The notes: generated by a model from the sequence alone, not told the origin. 64,000 bases of DNA from Penicillium oxalicum (GCF_001723175.1 NC_064655.1:620001-684000), one strand, 5' to 3'; positions 12,413 to 24,327 are shown, counted from the first letter of the stretch. Numbers and translations are program-made.

Positions 12413-14484
12413 TCACCAGTCGTCATTGTCATCTTTCTCATCATCTATGTCAAAGAATCAGTACCGAGCTGGTGATGCGGAATTGAGGCCAAAGAACTTA
12501 CCACTGCCACTGACTCGCTGTTTTCTCTTATTGAGGGCATCTTGTAAAGCACCGGCAAGACCACCTTGGGGAGCACCACCGGAGCTTGATGCCGCCGCTG
12601 ACGATTCAGCCGCACCGCCGGGCACCATGGCTGCGCTACGGTCCTTCTTCTCAGAGTCCTTGACCTTGCGAAGGCCACCACCACCAACGCCACCGGTACC
12701 ACGAATGGCTGCAAGAAGATCATCTCTTCCACCAGTAGTCGGAGGCAATGGCGGAGCTCCACCAGCAGGAGCTGGGGGTGGAGGGGGTCCTCCTGCACCA
12801 CCGGAGGGAGGTGGTGGCGGAGGAGGAACTCCTGGTCCAGCACGATTGGGAGGCGGTGGTGGTGGAGGTATAGATGCCCCGCCAGGAGGAGGTGGAGGTG
12901 GCATGGAAGGCCCGCCTCGACCTGGTGGTGGTGGAGGAGGGGCAGGAGGAGCAGCAGCTGGACCTCGCGGGGGTGGAGGAGGGGGACCAGGCGCAGAAGG
13001 AGCAACTGATGAGGGGCGAGGTCCTGGCGGAGGAGGCGGAGGCGGGGGAGGAGGAACGGAGCTTCGGGCTGGTGGTGGTGGAGGGAGTCCGAATTGTGGT
13101 GCACCATTGGGAACTTTCGGTGGCAGCTGAGGCGGTGCTGCTGGGCTAGACGTACGAGGCGGCGGTGGTGGAGGACCGCCAGGCACTGGGCTGCGGCTCG
13201 GCGGTGCCGGCGGAGCGGAGACTTTGCGATCGCCCGTAAATGGGGGGGGTACTCCAAACCGGCTCGTAGGCTGGCTCGGCGCCTCGTCCATCGGTGTCTT
13301 GGGAGGTCGGGGAGGAGGGGGAGGGCCCGGTGTAACGCTCGAGGTCGCGCGTGGTCGTCGTGGCGGAGCAGGCCCCGCGGGCTCCGCATATTTGCCCGCA
13401 TCTGCAATCGGAGGAGGTGCGCGGAATATCCGAGTGGGTGCTGGGGGCGGAGAGGGTTCGCGAGGAGGCGCGGCTGGTTCCTCTGCCGCATCGGAGCGGC
13501 TCTTCCTTGACGGCGGAGGTGGAGGAGGTGGTCCCCGTCGACTTGCCGAGCTCGTGCCTGTATCTTGAGGCGCCAGAGAGGTCATCTTGGGTGCTGGTGC
13601 ACCCGGTGGAGGTGGTGGAGGCGCTCGCGGTTTCTCGTGATCACTCGTCGCCGGGGACGGCTGAGCAGCGGTTTGCTTCTGGGCGATCCAGGACTTGATG
13701 AATTCAGAATTGTCGGCGATCTGGTCTTCAGTGATACCCATTTGCAGTAACTCGTCAAGAAGACCCTTCTGGGTGGGGTCATTGATATCGAACGGCAAGT
13801 TCCCTTTGGCTGACGGTGCGCTAGGGGTCAGCACGGGGGGTGGGCCAACGGGTATTGATGGCGCTGGAGCCGGGACTGGAGCTGGGGAAGGCACAGCACT
13901 TGGAGCTGGGCTTGAACGATGCAACAGACTGCCGAAGATTGATCGTCCAATCCCCTTGCCGTTTGTCACAGGCGCAGGTCCTTGTCCTCGAGAAGACGCG
14001 AAAGGCGTTTTGCTGGTCTCTTTGCTCGCGTGCTTCTCACGCTCCATGACCTTCTTGATGAATGTTTTTGCTTCTTTTTCATCGGCGAATGAAAGGCCTG
14101 CCAAGCAATCCTCCAGCTCGAAGGTGTGAAAGAAAGTCCGATCTTGGTTGTAACTGAAATTGTCGTAGATTTCCTGGTCCCATATGACACCCTTTCCTGT
14201 AGGCTGCACCGTCCAGTGTCAGTATGAAGGAACGAGGGAGAGACTCTCAACCAACCCGGGAGCTTGGCTCTTACCGAGACGTCGACGATTTTCAACCAAA
14301 AAGTCCGGCCAACAAGATCGTTGCAAAGCACTACGGCGCCCTGGACGCCGGTATAAGTCCATCGTTGAGGGTCAGGGTATGCCACGTAGAGTCGCGCGAC
14401 AGCTACTGCGAGGATCTTGTTGGCAGGCTTGGGCACCTGTCGCTTGACAGTTTCCTTGTCGGCATCAGTCAGAATGGACGGCAT
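12413..14484 (-). CDS. las17: WASP family protein Las17, Arp2/3 activator
   Basis: Nucleation-promoting factor that activates Arp2/3 to build branched actin at endocytic patches and hyphal tips. Exons are 14484-14275, 14203-12502 and 12444-12413, giving 647 residues. Residues 1-115 form a WH1 domain (WTYTGVQGAVVL, WLKIVDVS, then VIWDQEIYDNFSY). The middle is a long proline-rich region with many runs of 6-10 prolines, the binding surface for SH3 proteins and profilin. A WH2 motif (DLLAAIRG, then LRKVKD) lies near residue 570. The last exon is only 32 nt and encodes the acidic tail ending Asp-Asp-Trp, the Arp2/3-binding element. The proline tract is strongly strand-biased (GGT/GGA repeats on the plus strand). 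A CACGTG lies at 14871-14876, upstream. Confidence 0.95.
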
Positions 14485-15830
14485 GATGAATCAAAAATGA
14501 CCCGAGATTGACTGATCAGGAGTCTTGAATTGTGAAACTGCGGCTCGATTTGAGGTGGTTTGAGGCGCATGACAGCCGGGTCGGAGGGCGGCGGTTGGAT
14601 GCCTGGTCCCAACTTTGCACGCCGACGAGTCGGAGAACAGACGGACCGGAAAGGGTTGGACCTAGAGCACAGATGGGATATGAAGTGAACACAAGTCGAC
14701 AGCTTCCACAGGCGACGGTGAACGAATTGGTAGGAAGCCGACCGGCGGTTGCCTTGAGGGGGTTGAGAATCGCGGGGAGGATTGAGTGAGTCGGGAAGAA
14801 TGGCTGGCATCGTTGGTGGGGGCGCAGTACGCCGGAAGCACTTGGGCTGGGGCGCTAAGCTCCCGCAAGGCACGTGGTATCCTCAATGTACCAGATGCAA
14901 ATTGGAGATGACCGATCAAAATCCACCTGTCAGTGAGAGGACTCAATTTGTGGGTTAGGCTTTCAGTGGTCTGGAGCTCAGGATATTGGAATTACCACCA
15001 ATCCACGCAATTCATCCGGATGGTTTGTTTTGGTGGGATCTTATCGAAATCATACTCCTTGATGCTTGACGTCTCAGCCGACCCTTTCAGCCGGGAGCTT
15101 CTGGGCAGTTCCGTCGGGCGTCATGCATTCAGTATTGAGGTAGAGAATTCAAGTCTCGGAGAAGCAGGTCTCCGCCATACGTCGGTCACATCCTTCTCTA
15201 GCGATATCAAGGACACCTTGAGGTGTTGTCACTGGCCTAGTGTTGGATCGATTGAGGTCCTTCAATCAATAGATACCCCCTTCAGGTAGGGATAGAAGCC
15301 CGACGATGTTCCATCAATTGTAATGTGAGGATATCACTTTGTCACATTGCACCACGGCTGGGATGTATTCTCACATGGAAGAAAGTCGCGATATCTGCAA
15401 GTGGCTGACCGACGTGTAACTAAACAGTGACACCATGGAGACTGGCATTTCTTGAACAGTATCTGATTATAAACCTAATGCTGTTTGACACGAATCTCAT
15501 CCACCATTCGCCGGTGTTGGAGATGACCATCCACCTACTCATGAATGACGGCAAGGCGGGCACGCTGGTCAAGAGCCTGCCAGATCCCGTTGTCCTTGCG
15601 ACATCAAGTCGAGTCAGCCAGACCGCTGACGTCATTCTCGTCCTCTCGCGTGGTGTATATCAAGCGAACAATCTCCTTGTAAAAGGTCTCGTTTGCATAA
15701 ACGATACAACCACTCCCACTTAAAATATTCTCGATCACTGTTCTGCTGGATCAAGAATAGCCTGAACACTGATATCAGACCATCCACTTTTCTTACCTAC
15801 TGGTTGTCAACCACCTGAATCTTCTCCAAC
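14485..15830. other. Intergenic region between las17 and the 66-residue gene
   Basis: Divergent promoter space of 1.3 kb. A frame of 98 codons at 15427-15723 (+) and one of 71 codons on the other strand overlap each other and lack any recognisable feature. I do not call them genes. Confidence 0.45.
14871..14876. promoter_or_regulatory. CACGTG box upstream of las17
   Basis: Palindromic E-box core 387 bp before the las17 start codon. The function is inferred only from the motif. Confidence 0.3.
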
Positions 15831-16095
15831 ATGCCTGTGATTCCCGAAGCATCCGATTTCCCGTCGGCCTCTAAGAAGGGCTCCACAGAGAGCCAGAACA
15901 AATCCGGCGAGCAGCGCGACAAAGCCACTGCTGCAGACCACCTTTCAAAGGGCCCTCAAATCCCTGATGGTAAGGGGCCTACAAGCTGACGGAGGGACTT
16001 AAGGTTGGGACCATGGCTAACTTCTCGAATTAGAGATGCCACCCAAGGCCTCGAGAGAAGAGACTGAGGCCCGGATGAAAGAGTTAAACAAGTGA
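15831..16095 (+). CDS. Small hydrophilic protein of 66 residues, unknown
   Basis: Two exons (15831-15969 and 16034-16095) are joined by a 64-nt intron with donor GTAAGG. The junction gives Asp-Glu-Met-Pro-Pro, and the frame ends TGA after Leu-Asn-Lys. The protein is almost entirely Ser, Lys, Glu, Asp, Pro and Ala, with no hydrophobic core or signal peptide, so it is probably disordered. Exon 1 is open from an ATG set in a good context (CAACATGCC) behind a CT-rich leader. Splicing keeps the frame and uses clean GT-AG borders, which is why I call it a gene despite its size. I do not recognise a family with a known function. It points in the same direction as the XPF gene, 482 bp ahead of it. 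Confidence 0.65.
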
Positions 16096-16577
16096 CGGAA
16101 TAACCTGCAACCGGCCGCCACTCAAGAGATGTCTCTATAATGCCCTAGTATTCTCATTTGTGTAATGTTATCAGATTCCAGAAAAGGTCTATGTCATGCC
16201 TTGTGTAGAGAGAGAGAGAGGGGGGGAGGGAGAGAGATGGAGCGTTTTGGCCCACACTACGATTCCCTGTACCGACTCCGGGGTAAATCTTCCATTTAGT
16301 CCTTCACTCTACAGTATTACGACACATCCCATGACATAAATGTGTTACTTATACCACAATTTATGTATGATTAAGCTACACGTAGGCGGCTTGTTAAATC
16401 AGATAAAAATAAATAGACATCTACTTCAGCTGAACATCACTACAGACGTGGTACGAGCTCAGGGCCTTCAACTTGCGCAACTGAATCGACGCGTGCCGTC
16501 ATATCACGTGAGATGGGCAATGCTTCAGCTGATTGGAAGTCGCTGCTCCTTCTTACGCGCGCATAGAGAACCTCGTC
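16096..16577. other. Intergenic region before rad1/XPF
   Basis: Holds the 3' end of the small gene, a GA-rich tract at about 16207-16238, AT-rich sequence at 16330-16430 and a TCACGTGA box listed separately. No further gene seen. Confidence 0.5.
16504..16511. promoter_or_regulatory. TCACGTGA palindrome upstream of rad1/XPF
   Basis: A perfect 8-bp palindrome 66 bp before the start codon, in the expected core-promoter or 5'UTR position. It resembles the binding site of Cbf1-type bHLH factors. The same box occurs near several other genes in this window. Confidence 0.45.
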
Positions 16578-19500
16578 ATGCCGCCAGAAAGAACAACGGT
16601 GCCAGTGAAGCTCTCATTGCCTCTGGTGAGTGTCTCTTAGATGACCCGATCCGTAGCTGCCCGTGCTGACGTCCAGGGGTCCTAGCAATATCAACAAGAG
16701 ATCTTCACTGAACTACGTTCCGAAGATGAATTGGTCATTCTGGCCCGTGGGCTTGGTCTTCTCCACCTCATAACCAATCTACTTCATTTCTATGATGCAG
16801 CCGGAAATAACCTTGTTTTGGTAGTCGGCGCAGACGACCGTGAGAATGAGTGGATTGGAGAAGGTAGGAAAGTGCCTTTTTTTTATTTACACATGGTAGC
16901 TTGCCCAGTGCTAACGGCGGACTTGAAGCATTGGCGGAGCACTATGCAACGAGCAAGTCCCCGCTTGCCCGGGGGTTGAAAGTGATCAACACTGAAAAGG
17001 CAACGGTTCCCATGCGGTAGGTGTGAATCATGAGAGACTGATTATGTACAAAGCCCAGACTGACAGTGCAAGCAGAGAGCGAATATATGCCGAGGGTGGC
17101 ATTCTGAGTGTCACATCCAGGATACTGGTTGTTGATTTACTTTCTAGTATGTTGAATGCCCCTTGTTCCGTGCGCGGACACGTCGCTGAATTTTGCCAGA
17201 ACTTCTCGACCCCGAGAAGGTGACAGGAATGATTATCCTGCATGCCGAGAAGTATGGACGATCTTTTTCTTTCATCCCAAGTCGTAGTCCAGTCTCTAAC
17301 ATTTCGAATAGGGTGATGGCAACGTCTTTGGAGGCCTTCATAACTCGCATTTACCGACAGACGAACAAACGGGGCTTTCTAAAAGCCTTCTCTGATTCAC
17401 CCGAACCATTCACGACTGGCTTTGCTCCACTCTCTAATATGTTACGCAATCTGTTCTTACGGAAAGCATCTTTGTGGCCTCGCTTTCATGTCTCTGTGGC
17501 AGAGGCTTTGGAAGGTAACCGGAAGGCTGAAGTGATCGAGCTGGAGGTTCCAATGAGCAACAAGATGCGCGAGATTCAGAATGCGGTTCTTGAATGCGTC
17601 GAGCTAAGTATTGCTGAACTTCGCAAATCCAACACAGGTCTCGATATGGAAGAATGGACTTTGGATAGTGCCCTCCATAAAAATTTTGATGTCTCCATCC
17701 GACGACAGCTTGATCCGATATGGCATCGCGTCACATACAGGACACGGCAGATCGTAAGCGACTTGACAGACCTGCGTGGAATACTTCAGTGCGTCTTTCT
17801 TTTGTTTCTCCAGGGCTCTTCCCTTCAGATGCTGATCTTCTGCCAGTGCTCTACTCACTTATGACGCGGTCTCGTTTATGAAGTACCTCGATACAATCGT
17901 TTCCGCTCATTCGCCGCCCCCTGGGTCCAACAAACACAACTATTCACCCTGGCTATTTCTCGACGCCGCACACGTTCTCTTCCAAACTGCCAAATCACGA
18001 GTCTACCAGGGCAAAATGACGGATGAGATGTCACGTTCTTGGTCATCAACCAACTTTTCGGCGGAGCTCAAGCCCGTTCTTGAGCCTCTGCCAAAATGGG
18101 AGGTCCTTGGAGAAGTGCTCGAAGAAATAGAGCAGGATTCCTACTTGAATCCGATGAACCCAAATGAAGACTCCAACGGCACGATACTGATCATGTGTGG
18201 CGATCAACGCACATGCCGGCAGCTGCGGGAGTATGTGGCCACAATGCATGCTAAGGTCTCTTCCGGGTCCAATGGGGCCGATGAGAATAAAGATAATCTG
18301 GTTGAGGAAGGATCGTCTTCTGAATTGATGATGCGTCGTCGTCTTCGTGATTATCTCAACTGGAAGAGGTCATTGTCAAACGTCAATAAGAACTTATCCC
18401 AATCGGAAGAAGTGACAAAGACAGCGGAGGCTGCCAAGTTTGGCCAACGGCAGGCTAGGCCGCCTCCCAACAAGCGTCGACGAGTACGTGGGGGAGGAGC
18501 CGTGAACTCGGCATCTAGTCGTGTTCCCGACAGCAGCGTGCAAACTCACGTCGAGTTGCCCACTCAAGTGATCAGTCTCCTTGAAGAGATCCAGCCAACC
18601 GAGGTCGAGGAAGTTCAAAAAGAAGAGATTGTCGTCGACGATCTTGAGGACGCTGAGGACTTCTACGAACTGTACGAGATGAATGATTTGGTCATGATTC
18701 ACCCATACGATGGCGATATGGACGAGCATATATTGGAAGAGGTTCGACCGCGGTACATCATCATGTATGAGCCGGATGCTGCTTTTATTCGGCGCGTTGA
18801 GGTGTACCGGAGCTCCCACGTGGGAAGAATTGTAAAGGTTTACTTCCTCTCGTACGAGGGCTCTGTCGAGGAACAACGATACTTGAGTGCAGTCCGTCGG
18901 GAGAAGGATTCCTTTTCGAAATTGATCAAGGAGAAAGGGGTAAGTGAGATTCATGGAATGTGAGCAGTGACAGTACCTTACTGATTATGCTTAGAACATG
19001 GCTGTGACTTTGACTCATGACAAGAGTTCCGCGGATCCACAAGAGCAGTTCCTACGCACCGTCAACACTCGAATTGCGGGAGGCGGGAGACTTGCGGCAA
19101 CCGCGGCACCTCCTCGGGTTATTGTCGACGTGCGCGAGTTTCGAAGTGCCTTGCCTTCTCTGTTGCATGGCAATAACATGATCGTCATCCCCTGCCAACT
19201 GACAGTTGGGGACTATATTCTCACCCCGGACATTTGTGTAGAGCGCAAATCTATTCGCGATCTGATTGCCTCGCTGCGCAATGGCCGTCTTTACAACCAG
19301 GCTGAAACCATGATTCAGCATTACAAGACACCACTCTTGTTGATTGAATTCGACCAGAACAAATCCTTCACCTTTGATGCCTTTGCAACAATCTCGACCG
19401 GAACGACTTTCTTGACTGACTATGGCTTCTCGTCCACAGGCCAAGCCACCAGCTCTAGCACCAGCGCTCACACCAATCCCTCGAATCCAAAATCCGCGCA

Positions 19501-19903
19501 GCACTTGATCGTCCTCTTGACACTCGCTTTCCCTCGCCTGAAAATCATCTGGTCGTCGTCCCCCTATCAGACGGCGGAGATCTTTGCGGAGCTCAAGAAG
19601 AATGCTGCAGAGCCCGACCCTCTCCGCGCGGTTCAGATCGGTCTCGATATGGACATCACAGGGCCTTCTGGAGATCTCATGGCCGCAACTGGTATTGAGC
19701 ATCGCATATTCAATCAACTGCCGCAGGATATGCTTCGAGCCGTGCCAGGAGTCACACCGAAGGCACTCGACCGACTTATTCTCGAAACGGAGAATTTACA
19801 CGAAATTGCGAACATGAGCGTGGAGCAGTTGGATCCAATTGTTGGAAAAGAAGCAGCACGAAAGATTGTAGCCTTTTTCCGGAAAAGTGTGTTTGATGAT
19901 TGA
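16578..19903 (+). CDS. rad1: XPF/Rad1 structure-specific DNA endonuclease subunit
   Basis: Catalytic subunit of the XPF-ERCC1 (Rad1-Rad10) 5' flap nuclease for nucleotide excision repair, crosslink repair and single-strand annealing. Eight exons: 16578-16625, 16686-16863, 16929-17016, 17076-17146, 17200-17251, 17312-17788, 17847-18939 and 18995-19903, giving 971 residues. The N-terminal two thirds are the degenerate SF2 helicase-like region (ARGLGLL, NLLHFYDAAGN, then RQLDPIWHRV). An acidic, basic-patched linker follows. The ERCC4 nuclease has VDVREFRS (about 712-719) and the metal-binding V-E-R-K-x3-D motif at 751-758. A tandem helix-hairpin-helix (about 915-970) forms the ERCC1 partner site. 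The first exon is only 16 codons; I chose its ATG because it leads directly into the family N-terminus. The many short 5' introns are unlike the long 3' exons. Confidence 0.94.
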
Positions 19904-20472
19904 ACGGTGATGACTATAAACCAAAGGATCGGCTGTAGCTATATCGGGGGTCTCGGCAACCCGGGCAACTAAAGCTTGTTGTACCATATCCATAACGAGT
20001 CCAGCAACTCCAAAAATAGTCACCAGCCCAATCTAGATCTGCAACGCTGGACGTACCTGATAGTACTCAGCATCAATCGGCTACCTGACATCCAACCTGG
20101 GCCTCTCTCGCTCCACTCGTGTGGTTTGAAATTGGCCCAGATGCAAACATAAAATGACGACGACCCTGTCTCAAGTTGTGCATCGCCACTAGATCTGTGC
20201 CATCAGTGTCTGCAGGATGGGTCCCATCAAAGACGACACCCTGTGAGGGAAGATCTTCTGGGGCGCAGATCGTCCCAAATGAGGACGTACGCAAGGGGCC
20301 CACAAAATATGGGCCTCTCTCGGTGGTCTCTCACTGCCCCAGACTCTCTGGCAGCGAGGAAGAGCCCAACTTAATTTGCGCTTCCTTTAGCAACGCTTCG
20401 GGTCTCAGAGGGTACGCTTGACCTTCAGATCTCTCTCTTTCTCTTTTGAATTGCTTGCATTCTCATTCAAGG
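19904..20472. other. Intergenic region between rad1 and the S41 peptidase gene
   Basis: Tandem spacing of 569 bp. The last 50 bp (20425-20455) are CT-rich, as expected for the leader of the following gene. No gene seen. Confidence 0.5.
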
Positions 20473-22776
20473 ATGCGTGTGGACCTTGAATTGGCCCTAT
20501 TAAGCTCAGTCGCATGGGCGGCCGCTGTTGATGTCAACAAGAATGTCGGAGATTTGGAGCCATGTGCGCGGGTCGCCGACTTGGTAGCAGATGCCAATGC
20601 GAGTCAGCGTACGTGCTACACTATGAAAACCAGTGCCTGCTCAGTGAATTGACCTTTGCAGTGACACCTAGAGTGCCTTATGATTTGGCACAGAAATGTT
20701 TGATGTCAATGCCGTTCGAGTCGGCTCGTGCATTGGCCTTTTTGGACGAGGCCCGGAAGTACCTCCAATTCCAGTCTACGGTCGATATCCTGAAATGTAC
20801 AGAAATGATACTCCAGATGTTTAGATCAAGATAGCATCAGCTGACCCAGCACTTTAGCTCCGCCTCCTGGATATACGCAACCATCTACAGATCTCCTCGG
20901 AGGCATCGACACAATCATCGAAAAGGCCAGCAACGATGGATACGCGAGTCAATTCGAAATGGATCTCGAAGTGACTGATCTAGTCAAGTCAGCACATGAC
21001 GGTCACTTGGTCTTTCAGTTGTGCTCTCAATCCATTTTTGACCATGTCATTGACATGCCACTTGTATCCATTTCGCCTGATGGGCTGAGACTACCAGAGG
21101 TGTACACTTTAAGTATGTTCTGGCACTGAGACTTGGCGGAGACGCCGCTAATCATCAATAGATGACGCAAGAATGCTGCAAGACAGTTCGGCAGATGTTG
21201 CTCCTGTGAGAGAGATCAACGGCACCGATGCAGCCGACTTTCTGGCAAGATATGCCTCTGGTCAAAGTCTGCAAGATGCTGATGCGCAGTAAGTCTCTTC
21301 ACTCCACGGACCAAGCTGCTTTCTTCTAACAATATAGGTACAATCGGATCTTCCCCGCGGTAGCCCGCAACTTTACCAACACTCCCACAGACCCTAATGG
21401 AATCTGGTACCGAACAGGTGATTGGAGCGAGGGTTCCCTCTTTACTCTGACGTTTGGCAATGGAACTACACAGACAATCGAGAAGACAGCCATTCCAAGA
21501 GAGAGGCTTTTCGCCTACCAAAATGGCACGAAATTGTACAGTGGTCATTGCATTCCGCGGGGACTTCCCACGGCCAAAGCTGCCATCTCAACCGAGCCTG
21601 AGGAGGCTTCCTCCATACCTGGACTGCCAGAGACAGAATGGCGTAACTCCGCTAACACTATGGCTGGATATTTCTCAAACATGACCGACTTAGAAGAGAC
21701 CGCGGTTATGTTTTTGCCTTCGTTCGCATCCAGTCCAGGGGAGGCAGCGCAGATCGCAGTCAATTTTCTACAAAAGGCCGCCGCTGCAGGAAAGAAGAAT
21801 GTTGTGATCGATGTGTCTTCGAATCCAGGAGGCTATCTTTCATATGGCCTCGATCTCGTTCGTATCTTTTTCCCGAATTCCTTCCCTTACACCGCAACAA
21901 GATACCGAGCCCACGATGCCGCAAAGTACCTCACGAAGGCTTTTGCTGGCTCCGACACTCGAGACCCCAGCAACCCGTTCGCGTACAAGGAGATGGTTGG
22001 TCCGGATCAGGAGAGCAGTTTCAGCTCCTGGCAAGATCTCTATGGGCCTGAGGAAGTACTAGGTAGCCTTTCGTCGGCCCTTTTGGCAAACTTCAATTAC
22101 TCTGCCACTTCCACAGCAACTTACCCGATCAATGGATATGGATCCATTCCTTTGATCCCGAAAAAATCCCTCTTCCCAGCTGACAAGATCGCCATCGTGA
22201 GTGATGCTACCGGCCCCATCCCATTCCCCATTTAACCACCCCGCACAGGCCCAACTCAAACAGAAAAGAGCTAATCCAACACCCATCTACTAGATCACAG
22301 ATGGGGACTGTGCTTCAACATGCGCCCTCTTTGTCAGGCTCATGAAACGTCAGGGCGTACGCACCATCGCCTTTGGTGGCCGTCCCAGTGAATCCCCAAT
22401 GCAGGGAGTAGGTGGTGTCAAAGGTGGCCAATCCCTGGGAATCAACTACATCAACGCCTACATCCAGCAAGCCAACCAACTCATTCTCGAATCGTTGAAT
22501 ACCTCATCCCCTCTTTTGACTGCCGAGGAATGGAAACAGTTCAATGAGTCCAGTCCCGGGACGCAGATATCCTTCGCATGGAGTGGAAACGTCAACTTAC
22601 GGAATGAATATGACCCCGACGATGATCAAACGCCGCTCCAGTTCAAGTATGAAGCGGCGGAATGTCGCCGCTTCTACACCCTTGAGAATTATTTACAGCG
22701 GGAAACGGTGTGGAGGGATGCAGCCCAGTCAATGTTCGGAGATGGAGGGTGCGTGAAGGGTTCAATGAATGGATAA
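20473..22776 (+). CDS. Secreted S41-family peptidase with CPAF-like domain
   Basis: Predicted serine peptidase of the tail-specific protease clan. Its arrangement resembles the chlamydial protease CPAF, a family that is common but poorly studied in ascomycetes. Exons are 20473-20608, 20662-20796, 20858-21112, 21162-21288, 21338-22196 and 22294-22776, giving 664 residues. A short N-terminal hydrophobic stretch ending Ala-Ala-Ala at about residue 18 looks like a signal peptide. A CPAF-type segment (PPPGY, DLLGGID, AHDGH) lies at about 90-145. The S41 catalytic core has VIDVSSNPGGY and then TDGDCASTCALF, in which Ser512 is the likely nucleophile. Several Asn-x-Ser/Thr sites support secretion. 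The substrate is unknown. No peptide-product cluster surrounds it, so I do not link it to ribosomal-peptide toxins, where a relative is known. Confidence 0.82.
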
Positions 22777-23681
22777 GAATGCTTGGGTGCATTACAATTT
22801 CATGAAATGTTTGTTGTAATACAGGACCGGAGGAATGGCCTGTCTCGAATGGAATAGTCGAGAGTCTGACTTCTTGTTTTTGTTCTCTTGCTGATGCACC
22901 TCTTTCCGTACGTCCTTGAGCTCCAGCTGAGACTTCGAGGCAGGACTCGTTTCTGATTTCAATCCGAGAGACTTCTTGAAAATGATTGATGAAGTGACAG
23001 TGAGCGAGGAATGACTCCAGCTGAGACTATTGATACACTACATTGGAAGAAAGGCGATATTTTCAATTCTCATGACCCTTTTTTTTCGTAACATCTATTA
23101 CTTGAAAAAGAACAAAGAAAATAGAAAAAGAAAAAAAAAAGGCAAAGCTGAACAGAGTGAGGTACATAGCATGCAATGCAATGTAAGGCAACCCACACGC
23201 AATTTCATCATGCGTGGTGCCACCAACTTTTTTTGGGCTCTGTAAGCATGACCCCGGAGAATTTTTAAGAAACAGACATTGGACTGTACGACGTGCGCCT
23301 GCGCAGACCACATCGGTAAAACATGCAAAACCATTGGAGGCCTTTTGATCGCCGGTGTCTTTCGTACCCTGGTTCGTTGTCGCGTCGTCGCCAAGAAGGA
23401 GAGAAGCTTCTCCTTCGCCTCCAGACAGAGCCGTGGTGAGATTGATGTCAAAAGGCTCAAAAAGATGACATAAAAATCTTTCAGTCAAGCGCACAAGACA
23501 ATTCAGTCCACTTGAAAAAGACTGAAAGATGTCGGATTCAAAGCCTCGGTGAAAGCACATGAACCGACCACGGCGGTGTAGAAGGAGGGTGGCGGAACTT
23601 GAAGAGCAGCGTAGCATAGGAGTTCTTGCATGGCGCTCTTGCAGGGTAGAGAGCACCGGGCTCTAGGAGGGAAGGGTGAGC
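22777..23681. other. Convergent intergenic region S41 peptidase / eIF1A
   Basis: 905 bp between two stop codons. Contains an A-rich block (23100-23145) on the plus strand and a long probable eIF1A 3'UTR. No gene supported. Confidence 0.5.
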
Positions 23682-24327
23682 TTAGAGCTCGTCGACATCG
23701 ATTTCCTTCTCGTCTTCGCTCTCGCGGTCCTCGTCGAACTCGACGTTGTCCTCGAAGCCCTCGTTGCCGAAGTTGTCGGTCTCGTTGATCTTGGCGTGCT
23801 CGGGCAGCTCACCGTAGGCCTTCAGACTACGGGCCTCGTCGGCGGTGTACTTCATGATAACATCGCCCTTCTCATCCTGATAATCACGGAGGGAGAGAAG
23901 AATGATATCACCCTGGTTGATCCAGACCTTCTTGCGAAGCTTGCCACGAATGTGGGCCAGGCGCTTCTCGCCATCGAAGCAGAGAGCCTCCAGACGACCG
24001 TTGCCGAGCATCTTGACGACCTGCGCGTACTCCTGACCGTCCTCCTTGAAGACGAGCTCGCGCTTCTCGTTGTCGTTCTCGTTCTTACCACGACGACGGT
24101 TCTTACCGCCCTGTTGATGAAGCAGTCAGTATGTGTCTCGAAACCAAGCATTTCTGCCCAAGAGGAAAAAGCGACGCGATAGAAAAAAAAAAGAATGATA
24201 TTTTGCCACTTCCATCGAACAAGGTCGCTCGCGAGCGACCTTGTCAAACTGACGATGGTGGGGTGGCACATTCCAACAAGAGGGGCTGAATATTTTGCGC
24301 ACTAACCTTTCCCTTATTCTTGGGCAT
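23682..24327 (-). CDS. tif11: Translation initiation factor eIF1A
   Basis: Binds the 40S ribosomal A site and promotes scanning and start-codon selection with eIF1. Exon 1 is 24327-24307, only seven codons; exon 2 is 24110-23682; together they encode 149 residues. The first exon supplies the basic N-terminal tail (MPKNKGK) that continues as [11 protein letters not shown]. An S1-type OB fold follows ([27 protein letters not shown], in two halves at about 22-48; [18 protein letters not shown] at about 68-85). The C-terminal tail is acidic and ends Ile-Asp-Val-Asp-Glu-Leu, as in eIF1A orthologues. The 196-nt intron with donor GTTAGT is long for this window and carries a 26-nt perfect palindrome. 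It is divergent from a 151-residue unknown gene. Confidence 0.96.
24219..24244. repeat. 26-nt perfect palindrome within eIF1A intron 1
   Basis: The two 13-nt halves are exact reverse complements, centred between 24231 and 24232 on the self-complementary core CTCGCGAG. The element lies in the middle of the only intron. It could fold as a spacer-less hairpin in the pre-mRNA or serve as a dimer binding site in DNA. Confidence 0.85.

Noticed and set aside
12357..13149. Gly-rich plus-strand frames opposite las17
   Set aside because: They are the reverse complement of the polyproline tract. The minus-strand frame has WH1, WH2 and acidic motifs in the correct order.
23676..24182. 168-codon frame antisense to eIF1A
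   Set aside because: It is the complement of the acidic, codon-biased eIF1A exon; the Leu/Val-rich product has no support.
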